Both the position numbers and the translations under genes were made by a program. Source: Pseudoflavonifractor sp. An184 (lineage in GTDB: Bacteria > Bacillota > Clostridia > Oscillospirales > Oscillospiraceae). Taken from it: 64,000 nt of DNA. Below the pieces are notes generated by a model that saw only the letters and a program-made list of their open reading frames with translations, ran no database searches and was not told where the DNA came from. The stretch is from positions 1 through 64,000 of the forward strand of contig NZ_NFKI01000009.1 of the NCBI RefSeq assembly GCF_002160305.1, written 5' to 3'. Below, piece after piece: positions 42,108 through 50,555 of the stretch (positions are counted from its first letter, which is position 1; every line of letters starts with the position of its first letter).

Positions 42108-42311
42108 TTGACCAACCGGATTGCAGAACTGAGGAAGGAGCGGCGCATCTCCCAGGCGGAGCTGGCCGAGGCGGTGGACGTCACCCGCCAGACCATCATC
42201 TCCCTGGAGAACGGGCGGTATAACGCCTCCCTGCTCCTGGCCTACAAGATCGCCCGGTATTTCGGGCTTACCATTGAGGAAGTATTTCTGTTTGAGGAGG
42301 AGTCCACATGA
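42108..42311 (+). CDS. Small XRE-family HTH regulator
   Basis: 67 aa, TTG start with AAAGGAGGCG 6 bases ahead. The entire protein is a Cro/C1-type HTH: IAELRKERRISQAELAEAVDVTRQTIISLENGRYNASLLLAYKIARYF, then an acidic tail. Members of this group are typically encoded just before a membrane protein and repress their own operon; the phased GTAAAG sites in the promoter fit this. Overlaps the next gene by 4 bases. Confidence 0.95.
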   Translation: MTNRIAELRKERRISQAELAEAVDVTRQTIISLENGRYNASLLLAYKIARYFGLTIEEVFLFEEEST

Positions 42312-42724
42312 AAAAGAATTTGATCGTACCGGCCGCCGCTGTGGTGCTGGGTCTGGTCCTGTTTGGAATCGTATTTGTTATGGACGAACAACTGCCCGCG
42401 GGGGGTGTGGGCCTGTGCGCCGGCCTGGGCGGGGCGCTGATCGGTCTGGGAGGCGGCAGTTTGTTTCTCCCCCTGGCCATGGCGGCTATGAAACCCGAGG
42501 ACCGGCGGGAGGTAGAGCGGGCCGAGCGGGATGAGCGGAGCATTGCCATCCGCACCCACGCCGCCTATGACAGCTGGTACTGGACGCTGTGGCTGCTGTG
42601 GGTCCCCTTTGTGATTGCTCTGGTGTTGGGAGAACTCGTTTGGATGGTGATCACTCCCGTTGTGCTGGTACTCCACTGCGCCTTCTATATGTTCCACCTG
42701 TACCGCTGGTCCAAAAAGCTATGA
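42308..42724 (+). CDS. Four-helix membrane protein partnered with XRE regulator
   Basis: 138 aa; helices about 5-25, 32-55, 88-105 and 108-128. The central cytoplasmic loop MKPEDRREVERAERDERSIAIRTHAAY contains the ERDER-x-x-x-I motif seen in DUF2178/DUF3796-like proteins that travel with such regulators. Function unknown. Coupled by ATGA overlaps to the regulator before it and the RluA gene after it. Confidence 0.8.
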   Translation: MKKNLIVPAAAVVLGLVLFGIVFVMDEQLPAGGVGLCAGLGGALIGLGGGSLFLPLAMAAMKPEDRREVERAERDERSIAIRTHAAYDSWYWTLWLLWVPFVIALVLGELVWMVITPVVLVLHCAFYMFHLYRWSKKL

Positions 42725-43635
42725 GCCGCCGTCTGGAGCTGCCCATTGGGCCGGAACTGGCCGGGATCAAGGTGGACACCCTGCTCAAACGCCATCTGGG
42801 CCTGTCCGGCACCGTGGTGCGGAGAATCAAGTGGTTGGAAGATGGAATTTTGGTGGACGGCCGCCGGGTCAATACCCGGTACATCCCCAAAGCAGGGGAG
42901 GTGCTGTCTGTCCGCCTCTCCGATCCGGAGCGGCGCAGCGGCATCGTTCCCGCCCCTGGCCCTCTGGACATTGTGTACGAGGACCAGGACCTGCTGGTAC
43001 TCAATAAGGCGCCGGGGGTGGCGGTCCACCCCGGACCAGGCCACTTTGATGATACAATAGGCAATTTTCTGCTTAATTATTACGATCAGGAGGGTGAAGA
43101 GGGGGACTTTCACCCCGTCCACCGCCTGGACCGGGGGACCTCCGGCCTGTTGGTGGTGGCCCGCCATCCCCACGCCCAGGAGGTGCTGAAGCGTCAGCTC
43201 CACACGCCCGACTTTCAGCGGACCTACCTGGCTGTCTGTGCCGGAACCCCCACCCCGCCCTCCGGCACCATTGACGCTCCTCTTGGCCCTTGTGAGGGAT
43301 CGCTGGTAGAACAGATGGTCCGGCCGGATGGAAAATACGCATGTACCCACTATGAGGCCTTGCGGCAGGCCGGGCCCTACGCCTTGCTCCGACTTCAACT
43401 GGAGACCGGACGTACTCACCAGATCCGGGTCCACATGGCATATCTAGGCCACCCCCTGGTGGGAGACTTTCTCTACGGAACAGAATCCAGTTTGATCTCC
43501 AGACCAGCGCTCCACTCGGCCCGCCTTGCCTTCCTGCATCCCATCACCGGAATCCGGCTGGAATTTACTCAGCCTCTCCCCCAGGATATGAGGCGCCTGT
43601 TGGTTTCCCACAGTGCGGAATCGACGCAAAGGTAA
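42721..43635 (+). CDS. RluA-family pseudouridine synthase
   Basis: 304 aa. S4-like N-terminus (GIKVDTLLKRHLGLSGTVVRRIKWLEDGILVDGRRV), catalytic block HPVHRLDRGTSGLLVVAR with the active-site Asp, then RTYLAVCAG, LETGRTHQIRVHMAYLGHPLVGDFLYG and ALHSARLAFLHP. Isomerises specific uridines in rRNA or tRNA; which ones cannot be told (RluD/YtzG-like). Last gene of the XRE operon by overlap, though probably functionally unrelated. Confidence 0.94.
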   Translation: MSRRLELPIGPELAGIKVDTLLKRHLGLSGTVVRRIKWLEDGILVDGRRVNTRYIPKAGEVLSVRLSDPERRSGIVPAPGPLDIVYEDQDLLVLNKAPGVAVHPGPGHFDDTIGNFLLNYYDQEGEEGDFHPVHRLDRGTSGLLVVARHPHAQEVLKRQLHTPDFQRTYLAVCAGTPTPPSGTIDAPLGPCEGSLVEQMVRPDGKYACTHYEALRQAGPYALLRLQLETGRTHQIRVHMAYLGHPLVGDFLYGTESSLISRPALHSARLAFLHPITGIRLEFTQPLPQDMRRLLVSHSAESTQR

Positions 43636-43840
43636 AGGACTTGCCGCCTGCCATTCACAGACAACAAGCCCCTTCGGCCGCTTGAACCATTTATCAAGAA
43701 AATATTGTTTAACTTTTCGGGGCCGCCTTAAAACGCGAATGCCCGCCAATGCATCGGCTTGCAGATGCAGTTTTATTTTTCCCGTCAGAGGGCGCTTTAC
43801 CGCGGCCCGCTCGTCCCGGCCCCGCTCAGTCCTCTTCCGC

Positions 43841-44719
43841 TCAAATACCCCGATTCAAGGTCTTGCGCAGGCGGATCTTGCCCGCCAGGGCCTCATCCAG
43901 CAACTTCAGGAACTTCTCTTTGTCCTCCGGCAGGCCGCCCTTCAGAGGCAGGTAGTTGGAGGCATGGTTGCTGGTGAAATGCAGCGGGTCCACATCCAGG
44001 TGCTCAATGAGCAGATGGCACTCCTCCAGGATCTGGTCCGGGGTGCACACCTTGAAGCGGCCCGCCAGCACATCCTCCCCCAGTGGGGTGCCCTTGGCGG
44101 GGGCGAAGGTCATGGCGGACAGGTGCCGGGGCTTCATGGCGTTGATCATCTTGGCGGTGGACAGGATGTGCTCCTCCCAGTCCCCGTCCTGGCCGGTGAG
44201 GCCCATGATGATAATGGCCCACAGGTCAAAGCCGGCGGCCACCAATTTCTGTCCCGCCTCCAGCATCTGGGCGGCGGTGACCCCCTTGTTGATGGCCTTC
44301 AGCACCGCGTCGCTGCCGCTCTCCACCCCCAGGTAGGCCCGGTTGAGGCCCGCCTCCCGAATAGCTTTCAGCTCCTCCGGACTCTTGGCCAGGGTGCTCC
44401 GGGGGCCGGCGTAGGTGGTCACCTTCTCCAGGGCGGGGAAGGTGTCGTACAGCTTGCGCAGCACCCGGATCAGGTCGTCCGTCTTCATGATGACGGCGTC
44501 CCCGTCCATGAGGAACACCCGCTTGAGCCCCGGGCCGTAGTAATCCCGGGCCATGTCGATGTCCTCCAAAATCTCCTCCACCGGGCGGATGCGGAACTTC
44601 TTCTCCTTGTACATGGCGCAGAAGGTGCACTTGTTGTAGGAGCACCCGATGGTGCACTGGAGCAGGTAGCTCTTCCACTCCCCGGGGGGACGGTATAAAA
44701 TGTCGCTGTCGTAACGCAT
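43841..44719 (-). CDS. Radical SAM protein (Elp3/MiaB-like fold)
   Basis: 292 aa. The cluster-binding stretch is LLQCTIGCSYNKCTFCAMYK near residues 19-38, with CTIGCSYNKCTFC providing a Cys-x4-Cys-x2-Cys arrangement rather than the standard x3-x2. Other features: VFLMDGDAVIM, AYLGVESGSDAVLKAINKG (SAM-binding Glu/Gly region) and IIIMGLTGQDGDWEEHI. Stand-alone conserved anaerobe protein; substrate unknown. AAAGGAAAT lies ahead of the ATG. Confidence 0.9.
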   Translation of the reverse strand: MRYDSDILYRPPGEWKSYLLQCTIGCSYNKCTFCAMYKEKKFRIRPVEEILEDIDMARDYYGPGLKRVFLMDGDAVIMKTDDLIRVLRKLYDTFPALEKVTTYAGPRSTLAKSPEELKAIREAGLNRAYLGVESGSDAVLKAINKGVTAAQMLEAGQKLVAAGFDLWAIIIMGLTGQDGDWEEHILSTAKMINAMKPRHLSAMTFAPAKGTPLGEDVLAGRFKVCTPDQILEECHLLIEHLDVDPLHFTSNHASNYLPLKGGLPEDKEKFLKLLDEALAGKIRLRKTLNRGI

Positions 44720-44756
44720 AGTTCTATATTTCCTTTCTGATTTTTCAGGTTTCGCC

Positions 44757-45190
44757 CTAATGGGCGAGTTTCTTTCCCAGCGATGGGAAAGAAACCAAAG
44801 GATCGCCGGGGGACGGCTCAGGATGAGCGCTCCGCGCTCATATTCGCCTTACCCCCGGTCCCCCATTACGGGGGTTACCCCTTGGGCTGGGCAAATAATT
44901 TTCGGCGCGCAAAATCTGAGTGGGTGTCTAAATTCCCGCCGGGCCACTGGGCCCTAGGTCTGCAAAAATTGCCGCTGGTGCGGTTTCACGACTGCGCCTG
45001 GGTTTGCCGAGCTAACGCTCACGGTTTGTTTTCCGCCGTAGGGGCGGCCTTTGACCGCCTGAAAGCCTTCCTCCTTGAAGGGGGAATCGTCCCGGAGGGG
45101 CAAAAGGGGTAGGGGGGCCCGAAGCGTGACGGATGAGGGTGGCCTCTTGGCATACCCCCCGGAGGGAGGCCCAAGGGCCTCCCCTACCTA
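44757..45190 (+). repeat. Repeat family 2, copy R2 (forward)
   Basis: Starts with the hairpin GTTTCTTTCCCAGCGATGGG..., followed by GGATCGCCGGGGGACGG, a GAGCGC palindrome, CGGCGCGCAAAA (44910), CGGGCCACTGGGCCCTAGG (44939), TGCAAAAATTGCCGC and ACTGCGCCTGGGTTTG. No gene. It meets copy R3 head-out, tail-to-tail. Confidence 0.85.
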
Positions 45191-45773
45191 AACCTGAACC
45201 ACTTTCTTGTTATGTGTAGGGGAGGGGCTTGCCCCTCCCGCCGTATCCCGAAAAGCGATCCGTGAACCGTCGGGCCGGTCTGGGACCGGCCCCTACGGAG
45301 ATCCGGAAGCATCTTGGGATACGCCGTCCCTCTGAGCCGAACTTGAGCCCCACCAGCCCAAAAGGCGCGCTTCCAACCGGTATGGGTACCACCCAAAGGT
45401 TACCGGAAACTCAGCGGCAGCGGTCATAGACCGGAAGCCAATCCTCTGTCCACCCGCGCCTTTGCGATGACCGCCAAGGCTGCCTAATTGGCGGCCCCCG
45501 TAAAATGGGGGTCCAGGGGGCGGGCGAATATGGGCACGTGAGTGCCCATCCTGAGCCCACCCCTTGGCGGTTCTTTGGTTCCTTTCTGCCCGGGCAGAAA
45601 GGAACCCGCCCCGCAGGGCGGAACCCTGCTCGCCATCACAGCGGAGAAACTCCTCCTGCGACGAACGAAACAATCCGATCATCGCCCCCTCATCCGTCTG
45701 GCCTTCGGCCAGCCACCTTCCCCCCAGGGGGAAGGCTTATAAAGAGCGGGCGGCGAAACTCCCCTGCAAAAAT
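45190..45773 (-). repeat. Repeat family 2, copy R3 (reverse)
   Basis: Minus-strand order: CCTTCCCCC hairpin (45716-45739), GTTCCTTTCTGCCCGGGCAG head hairpin (45582-45602), CCGCCAAGGGGTGGGCTC, GGGCACTCACGTGCCCATAT, then a tail with CGGGAGGGGCAAGCCCCTCC (45221-45240). No gene. Together R2 and R3 fill the 1,054-bp gap between the radical SAM and DUF951 genes. Confidence 0.8.
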
Positions 45774-45971
45774 CTAAACCTCCACCGGCGCTCCATCCCG
45801 GAACACCTTCCGGATACTCTTCTCCGCCTTGCTCCGTGGGAGCATCACCTCCCGGCCACAGCCCTGGCAGCGGAGCTTGAAGTCCATGCCCACCCGGAGG
45901 ACGAGCCACTCCTGGCTCCCACAGGGGTGGGCCTTTTTCATCTTCAGCACGTCGTTCACATGGATATCCAT
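45774..45971 (-). CDS. DUF951 family small zinc-ribbon-like protein
   Basis: 65 aa from the ATG at 45971 (GGAGGTG 8 bases ahead). DUF951 signature: DVLKMKKAHPCGSQEW, VLRVGMDFKLRCQGCGREVMLPRSKAEKSIRK. Cys in HPCGS and CQGCG suggest metal binding. Function unknown; widespread in Firmicutes. It lies 5 bp after the response-regulator stop. Confidence 0.92.
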   Translation of the reverse strand: MDIHVNDVLKMKKAHPCGSQEWLVLRVGMDFKLRCQGCGREVMLPRSKAEKSIRKVFRDGAPVEV

Positions 45972-45976
45972 GAAAC

Positions 45977-46669
45977 TCACACCTCCGCCATTTTAAAGCC
46001 GATGCCCCAGACGGTTTTGATATACTCCCGGTCGCTGGCCTTGCCCAGCTTGGAGCGCAGGTTGCTGATGTGGACGTTGACGGTGTTGTCGTCCCCGAAG
46101 TAGTCCTCCCCCCACACATGCTGGTAGATCTGCTCCCGGGTGAACACCTTCTTGGGGTACTCCATCAGCAGGGCCAGGATCTCAAACTCCCGGGCGGTGA
46201 GGGTGACGGGCTTTTCCCCGGCGGTGACGGTGAACTCGTCCCGGTCCAGCACCAAGTCCCCGCAGGAGAGCTGCTGCTTCTGGGCGGGGGGCGCGGAGAA
46301 CTTCTTCACCCGCCGCAGCTGGGCCTCCACCCGGGCCAGCACCTCCAGATTGTCGAAGGGCTTGGGGATAAAGTCGTCCGCCCCCATGCGCAGCACATTC
46401 ACTTTGTCCTCCAGCCCCGCCTTGGCGGACAGGACGATGATGGGCATGGTGCGCAAGGGCCGGATCTTCTGAATAAACTGCTCGCCGGTGAGGCCGGGGA
46501 GCATCAAATCCAGCAGCACCAGGTCGAAGCTCTCCCGCTCCGCCCACAAGAGACCCTCGCTGCCGGAGAAGGCCGCCTGGCTCTCATAGCCCCCGTCCCG
46601 CAGGATGGTGCACAGCAGATTGTTGATGTCCTGGTCGTCCTCCACCACCAGGACGCGAATGGATTCCAT
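45977..46669 (-). CDS. OmpR/PhoB-family response regulator without adjacent kinase
   Basis: 230 aa. Receiver domain with VVEDDQD, phospho-acceptor Asp in LVLLDLMLPG (D53), and K in FIPKPFD; winged-helix effector domain about 130-228 with LTAREFEILALLMEYPKKVFTREQIYQHVWG and NTVNVHISNLRSKLG. No histidine kinase is next to it. The only unpaired kinase in the window is at 60298-61191. Some Bce/lantibiotic-type kinases have remote partners, so pairing is possible but unproven. Confidence 0.94.
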   Translation of the reverse strand: MESIRVLVVEDDQDINNLLCTILRDGGYESQAAFSGSEGLLWAERESFDLVLLDLMLPGLTGEQFIQKIRPLRTMPIIVLSAKAGLEDKVNVLRMGADDFIPKPFDNLEVLARVEAQLRRVKKFSAPPAQKQQLSCGDLVLDRDEFTVTAGEKPVTLTAREFEILALLMEYPKKVFTREQIYQHVWGEDYFGDDNTVNVHISNLRSKLGKASDREYIKTVWGIGFKMAEV

Positions 46670-46711
46670 GGGTTTGATTCCTTCCTTTCTCGGTTTTCGC
46701 TGTCTCCAGCC

Positions 46712-46736
46712 TTCCCCCCAGCGGGGGGGAAGGCAG
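46712..46736. terminator. GC hairpin between rarA and response-regulator genes
   Basis: CCTTCCCCCC...GGGGGGAAGG palindrome without T-tract. The same module ends repeat copies R1 (23938) and R3 (45717) and recurs at 62668-62694. Confidence 0.5.
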
Positions 46737-46744
46737 TTCAGCCT

Positions 46745-48007
46745 CTACTTCTTGATCTCCTCCCAGTACCGCCGGGCGGCCTGCTCGGTCTTGTTGTCCC
46801 CGTACTGGTAGTATTTCCGGTTTTTCAGCTCGTTGGGCAGATACTGCTGGCGTACCCAGTGGCCGGGAAAGTCGTGGGGGTACAGGTACCCCTGCTCCCG
46901 CTCCATCCCCGCCGAGTCGGCGTGGACGTTCTGGAGCTCCCGGGGGATGTCCCCGGTGCGGCCCGCCCGCACGTCCGCCATGGCCGCGTCAATGGCCATG
47001 CAGGCGGAGTTGGACTTGGGCCAGGTGGCCAGGAGAATGGCCGCCTCGGACAGGGGGAGCTTGGCCTCGGGCAGGCCCAGCTGCAACGCGCTGTCCACAC
47101 AGGCCTTCACGATGGGCACCGCCTGGGGGTAGGCCAGCCCCACGTCCTCGCTGGCGGAGCACAGCAGCCGCCGGATGGCGGTGATCAGGTCCCCCGCCTC
47201 CAGCAGCCGGGCCAGGTAGTGGACCGCCGCGTCCGGGTCGGACCCCCGTAACGACTTCATCAGGGCGGAGGCGATGTCGTAGTGGTTGTCCCCCTCCCGG
47301 TCGTAGCGCATGGCGGATTTTTGTGCTGCGGTCTGGGCGTCCTCTAAGGAAATCAGCAGCTTTCCGTCCTCCCGCCGGGCGGCGGAGGAGAGCAGCTCCA
47401 GGGCGTTCATGGCCTTGCGGATGTCCCCGCCGCAGGCGGAGGCGATGTGCTCCCGCACCCCGTCCTCCAGAACAAGGTTCCCGCCCAGCCGCTCATTGAG
47501 CAGGTCCACTCCCCGGTCAATGGCGGGGAGGGCGTCCTCGGCGGTAATCTGCTTGAACTCAAACACGGTGGATCGGGACAGCACCGCCCCGAACACGTAG
47601 AAGAAGGGGTTCTCGGTGGTGGAGGCGATGAGGGTGATCTTCCCGTTCTCCATGAACTCCAGCAGGGACTGCTGCTGCTTTTTGTTAAAGTACTGGATCT
47701 CGTCCAGGTACAGCAGCACCCCGTCCGGGGCCAGGAGGGTCCCGATATCTGCGATAATGTCCTTAATATCAGAAATGGAGGCGGTGGTGGCGTTGAGCCG
47801 GTGGAGGGGGCGGTTGGTGCGCTGGGCGATGATGTTGGCCACCGTGGTCTTCCCCGTCCCAGAGGGGCCGTAGAAGATCAGGTTGGGGATGTCGCCCCCC
47901 TCGATGATCCGGCGCAGCAGGCCGTCCTTTCCTAAGATATGCTTCTGGCCCACCACCTCATCCAGGGTTTTGGGCCGTATTTCGTCGGCGAGAGGCCGGT
48001 AGGCCAT
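46745..48007 (-). CDS. rarA: Replication-associated recombination protein A (AAA+ ATPase)
   Basis: 420 aa. RarA/MgsA/WRNIP family: PLADEIRPKTLDEVVGQKHIL, Walker A FYGPSGTGKTT (about 47-57), Walker B VLLYLDEIQYFNKKQQ, sensor 1 IASTTENPFF, ASEDVGLAYPQA and the C-terminal YLYPHDFPGHWVRQQYLP. Acts at stalled replication forks. Part of a minus-strand run of unrelated housekeeping genes. Confidence 0.96.
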   Translation of the reverse strand: MAYRPLADEIRPKTLDEVVGQKHILGKDGLLRRIIEGGDIPNLIFYGPSGTGKTTVANIIAQRTNRPLHRLNATTASISDIKDIIADIGTLLAPDGVLLYLDEIQYFNKKQQQSLLEFMENGKITLIASTTENPFFYVFGAVLSRSTVFEFKQITAEDALPAIDRGVDLLNERLGGNLVLEDGVREHIASACGGDIRKAMNALELLSSAARREDGKLLISLEDAQTAAQKSAMRYDREGDNHYDIASALMKSLRGSDPDAAVHYLARLLEAGDLITAIRRLLCSASEDVGLAYPQAVPIVKACVDSALQLGLPEAKLPLSEAAILLATWPKSNSACMAIDAAMADVRAGRTGDIPRELQNVHADSAGMEREQGYLYPHDFPGHWVRQQYLPNELKNRKYYQYGDNKTEQAARRYWEEIKK

Positions 48008-48034
48008 GGCGCGTCCTTCCTTTCCTGCGAAAAA

Positions 48035-48499
48035 TCAGGTGAGCTCCTTTTTCATGCACAGGCACAGCTTGTCCCCGGCAAAGGGCCCCCAGGGCTCGGT
48101 CTCTTGATACCCCAGCTTGGTGTACAGGGCGGCGGCCTCGGGCATGGCCCGGCCCGTCTCCAGGGCCAGGAACCGATACCCGTGAAACAGGGCCTGGAGC
48201 TCCAGCTGCTCGATCACCTGCCGGGCCAGGCCCCGGCGGCGGAACTCCGGGAGGACATAGATCCGCTTGAGCTCGGCGGCGTCCCCGTCCAGGGGCTGGA
48301 TGGCCCCGCAGGCCGCGGGCGTGCCGTCCACAAGCAGCAGACAGGCCGCCTCGATCTTCTCCAAGGTGTTGTAGGGCTGGTATTGAAGGGCGGTCTCTCC
48401 AAACCGGTCCACATACTCCCGGTCCAGCTTGCGGACCAGGGCGCGGAACTTGGGGTCGTCCCCGCCGGTGAGGCGGAGCTCCCGCCTGCCGCCCCTCAT
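48035..48499 (-). CDS. GNAT family N-acetyltransferase
   Basis: 154 aa; start overlaps the PhzF stop by 4 bases. GNAT core: ACLLLVDGTPAACGAIQPL, AELKRIYVLPEFRRRGLARQVIEQLE (acetyl-CoA loop R-R-R-G-L-A) and ALYTKLGYQETEPWGPFAGD. Substrate unknown; an amino acid or amine is likely. Confidence 0.9.
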   Translation of the reverse strand: MRGGRRELRLTGGDDPKFRALVRKLDREYVDRFGETALQYQPYNTLEKIEAACLLLVDGTPAACGAIQPLDGDAAELKRIYVLPEFRRRGLARQVIEQLELQALFHGYRFLALETGRAMPEAAALYTKLGYQETEPWGPFAGDKLCLCMKKELT

Positions 48500-49404
48500 G
48501 CGTCCAGCTCCAGGGTGGTCTGGAAGGCCACCACCGCGTCGCCCACAATTTGGATTTCACCGGGCTGTCCGTTCTCCAGTGCCACCCGCACCTCCATGGA
48601 GCCGGGGCGGCCCATGGCCTCCCCCTGGACGGCGGTGAACCGCACCTCGTCTCCCTCCGCGGGGATCAGCCCGTTCCGGACCAGATAGGCCCCCATGGGG
48701 CCGTTGGCGATCCCCGTCACCGGGTCCTCCGCCACCCCGTTTGCGGGGCCGAACATCCGGGCGTGGACCAGGGGCTCCTCCCCCGGGTGGAGGGTAAAGA
48801 CCAGATAGCCGTTACAGCCGATCTCGCCGCTCAGCTCCTTCAGGGCCTCCAGGTCGGGGGTCAGGCTGTGCAGCTTGTCCAGGCTTCTGAGCACCACCAT
48901 CAGCTTGGGGGACCCCACGGAGGCCGAGGCCATGGGACAGCCCGGCCGCAGGTCGTCATGGGTCACGCCCAGGGCCGCCAGCACCCGGTCCTGATGCTCC
49001 CGGGACAGGGGCTCCCCCAGAACGGCCCTGCCCTGGGACATGACCACCCGGCAGTCCCCGTTCTCCTTACACACGTCTACCGCGAAAATACCCGCTCCAC
49101 ACTTTTGAACCACCCGGGCGCTGTCCAGCCCCAGCTCCCTGGCCCGGACATAGTGCGAGGCGATGGTGGCGTGGCCGCAGACGGGGACCTCCTTGGCGGG
49201 GGTGAAGAAGCGCACCTGCACGTCATACTCCCCAGGTTTTCCCGGAAAGAGAAACGCCGTCTCCGAGTTGTTCAGCTCCCGGGCGATGCGCCGCATCTCC
49301 TCATCGGTGAGGCCCCGGGCGTCCAGCACCACCCCGGCGGGATTGCCCGAGAGCTTTTCCTTGGTGAAGGCGTCCACCTGATAGACCGCATAGCTTCGCT
49401 TCAT
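48496..49404 (-). CDS. PhzF-family isomerase (YddE/YHI9-like)
   Basis: 302 aa from the ATG at 49404 (AAAGGAGGAAAC ahead). Two-lobed diaminopimelate-epimerase fold: VYQVDAFTKEKLSGNPAGVVLD, catalytic Glu in LNNSETAFLF, VRFFTPAKEVPVCGHATIAS, and in the second lobe ARMFGPANGVAEDPVTGIANGP. Reaction in this host unknown; PhzF itself isomerises a phenazine precursor, but no phenazine genes are present. Confidence 0.94.
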   Translation of the reverse strand: MKRSYAVYQVDAFTKEKLSGNPAGVVLDARGLTDEEMRRIARELNNSETAFLFPGKPGEYDVQVRFFTPAKEVPVCGHATIASHYVRARELGLDSARVVQKCGAGIFAVDVCKENGDCRVVMSQGRAVLGEPLSREHQDRVLAALGVTHDDLRPGCPMASASVGSPKLMVVLRSLDKLHSLTPDLEALKELSGEIGCNGYLVFTLHPGEEPLVHARMFGPANGVAEDPVTGIANGPMGAYLVRNGLIPAEGDEVRFTAVQGEAMGRPGSMEVRVALENGQPGEIQIVGDAVVAFQTTLELDA

Positions 49405-49418
49405 GGATGTTTCCTCCT

Positions 49419-50126
49419 TTATGCCTCCTGGCCGGCGGGGGCCTCCTCCTGGAGCAGCCCCGCCGCCAGACACATCTTCTGTTTTCCCAAATAGTTTACC
49501 AGGGCGATGGAGCGGCCCACCCCGATCATGGCCGCGATGGTCCCCACGCCGATGCCCACGATCCGGCCCGCCGCCAGCAGGCCCAGCACGCAGGTGACCG
49601 CCACGCAGCCCACGTCAAACACATTCTTGGCAAAGCCCTGGTCCCGGCCCAGCCTCTCCGCCACCGCGGCCACGATGCCGTCGCCGGGGTTGGGGACCAG
49701 CTTCATATTCACTGTGATGGCCGCCCCCGCTCCAGTGAAGAAGATGGCCGCCAGCAACAGGCCGAAGTTGGCCAAAAACCCGTGTTCCGCCGCCTCATAG
49801 GGGATGAGGGCGCTGTACAGGTTCAGCACCCGGCTGAACGCCAGGCTCAGGGGCAGCTGGAGCAGGTCGGTGAGCCGGCTGTTTTTCCCCCGGAGCACAA
49901 ACTGCCCCGCCACAAAGAGGGAGTACAGCAGGAAGGTCATGTCCCCGAAGTTCCAGCCCCAGATCTCCGACACCGCAAAGGCGATGGAGATGATGGGGGA
50001 CACCCCCAGCCCCGCCTTGGTGTTCAGGGTCAGCCCCAGGGCCAGCACCAGCATGCCCAGAATGTAAAAGGTCCACCGATATACTGCTTTCAAAAAAAGG
50101 TCGCGCTCCTTATCCATAATTAACAT
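49419..50126 (-). CDS. YczE/YitT-like integral membrane protein
   Basis: 235 aa (or 232 from the second ATG at 50117). Five to six membrane helices: YILGMLVLALGLTLNTKAGLG, ISIAFAVSEIWGWNFGD, FLLYSLFVAGQFVL, AAIFFTGAGAAITVNMKLVPNPGDG and GIGVGTIAAMIGVGRS. The LNTKAGLGVSP and PNPGDG motifs are characteristic of this family, whose function is unsettled. No ribosome site is visible; TATAAT sits directly before the first ATG. Confidence 0.85.
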   Translation of the reverse strand: MLIMDKERDLFLKAVYRWTFYILGMLVLALGLTLNTKAGLGVSPIISIAFAVSEIWGWNFGDMTFLLYSLFVAGQFVLRGKNSRLTDLLQLPLSLAFSRVLNLYSALIPYEAAEHGFLANFGLLLAAIFFTGAGAAITVNMKLVPNPGDGIVAAVAERLGRDQGFAKNVFDVGCVAVTCVLGLLAAGRIVGIGVGTIAAMIGVGRSIALVNYLGKQKMCLAAGLLQEEAPAGQEA

Positions 50127-50138
50127 TATAAGCGGCGA

Positions 50139-50537
50139 TTACTGCCGCCGGAACCCCTGGTAGCGGGTGCCCTGAAAGGTCAGCTTTCCCCGGTCCCCCT
50201 CCACCAGAAGGCCGTATTCCGTGTCGGGGACCTGGAACTCCATCCGGTCCCCACTCTCCACCTGGAAGGTGGCGTAGTAGTAGGTCCGGCTGGAGGTGTG
50301 CCCCATGTGATGCTCGTCCCCGGCGTGGCGCCAGGTCTGCACGTCCAGCCGCTTGGCCACCACCTCCGCCTCCACTGTCAGCACCGGTGAGTCGTTGTTC
50401 TTCTTCCACTGGGCGGCCCCCTGGACCCCTCGGACCAGGATGGCGCCAAAGACGATGATAAAGCCGATGACAACGATCACAGGGACAATGGTGAACATGG
50501 CGTCAAAGGCGCCGAAGCCCGTGTAGTATCCCATCAT
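50139..50537 (-). CDS. DUF2500 domain membrane protein
   Basis: 132 aa. One N-terminal helix (about 14-36, MFTIVPVIVVIGFIIVFGAIL) then a small beta-domain: NNDSPVLTVEAEVVAKRLDV, YYYATFQVESGDRMEFQVPDTEYG and EGDRGKLTFQGTRYQGF, the DUF2500 signature. Function unknown. Encoded between nth and the YczE-like gene with gaps under 20 bp. Confidence 0.92.
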   Translation of the reverse strand: MMGYYTGFGAFDAMFTIVPVIVVIGFIIVFGAILVRGVQGAAQWKKNNDSPVLTVEAEVVAKRLDVQTWRHAGDEHHMGHTSSRTYYYATFQVESGDRMEFQVPDTEYGLLVEGDRGKLTFQGTRYQGFRRQ

Positions 50538-50555
50538 GGTCAGGCGCTCCTTTCC

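Noticed and set aside
44757-45773. Decayed protein gene or CRISPR-like array in the 1-kb gap
   Set aside because: No recurring short repeat with spacers, and open frames here show no protein motifs; the content is accounted for by two family 2 repeats.
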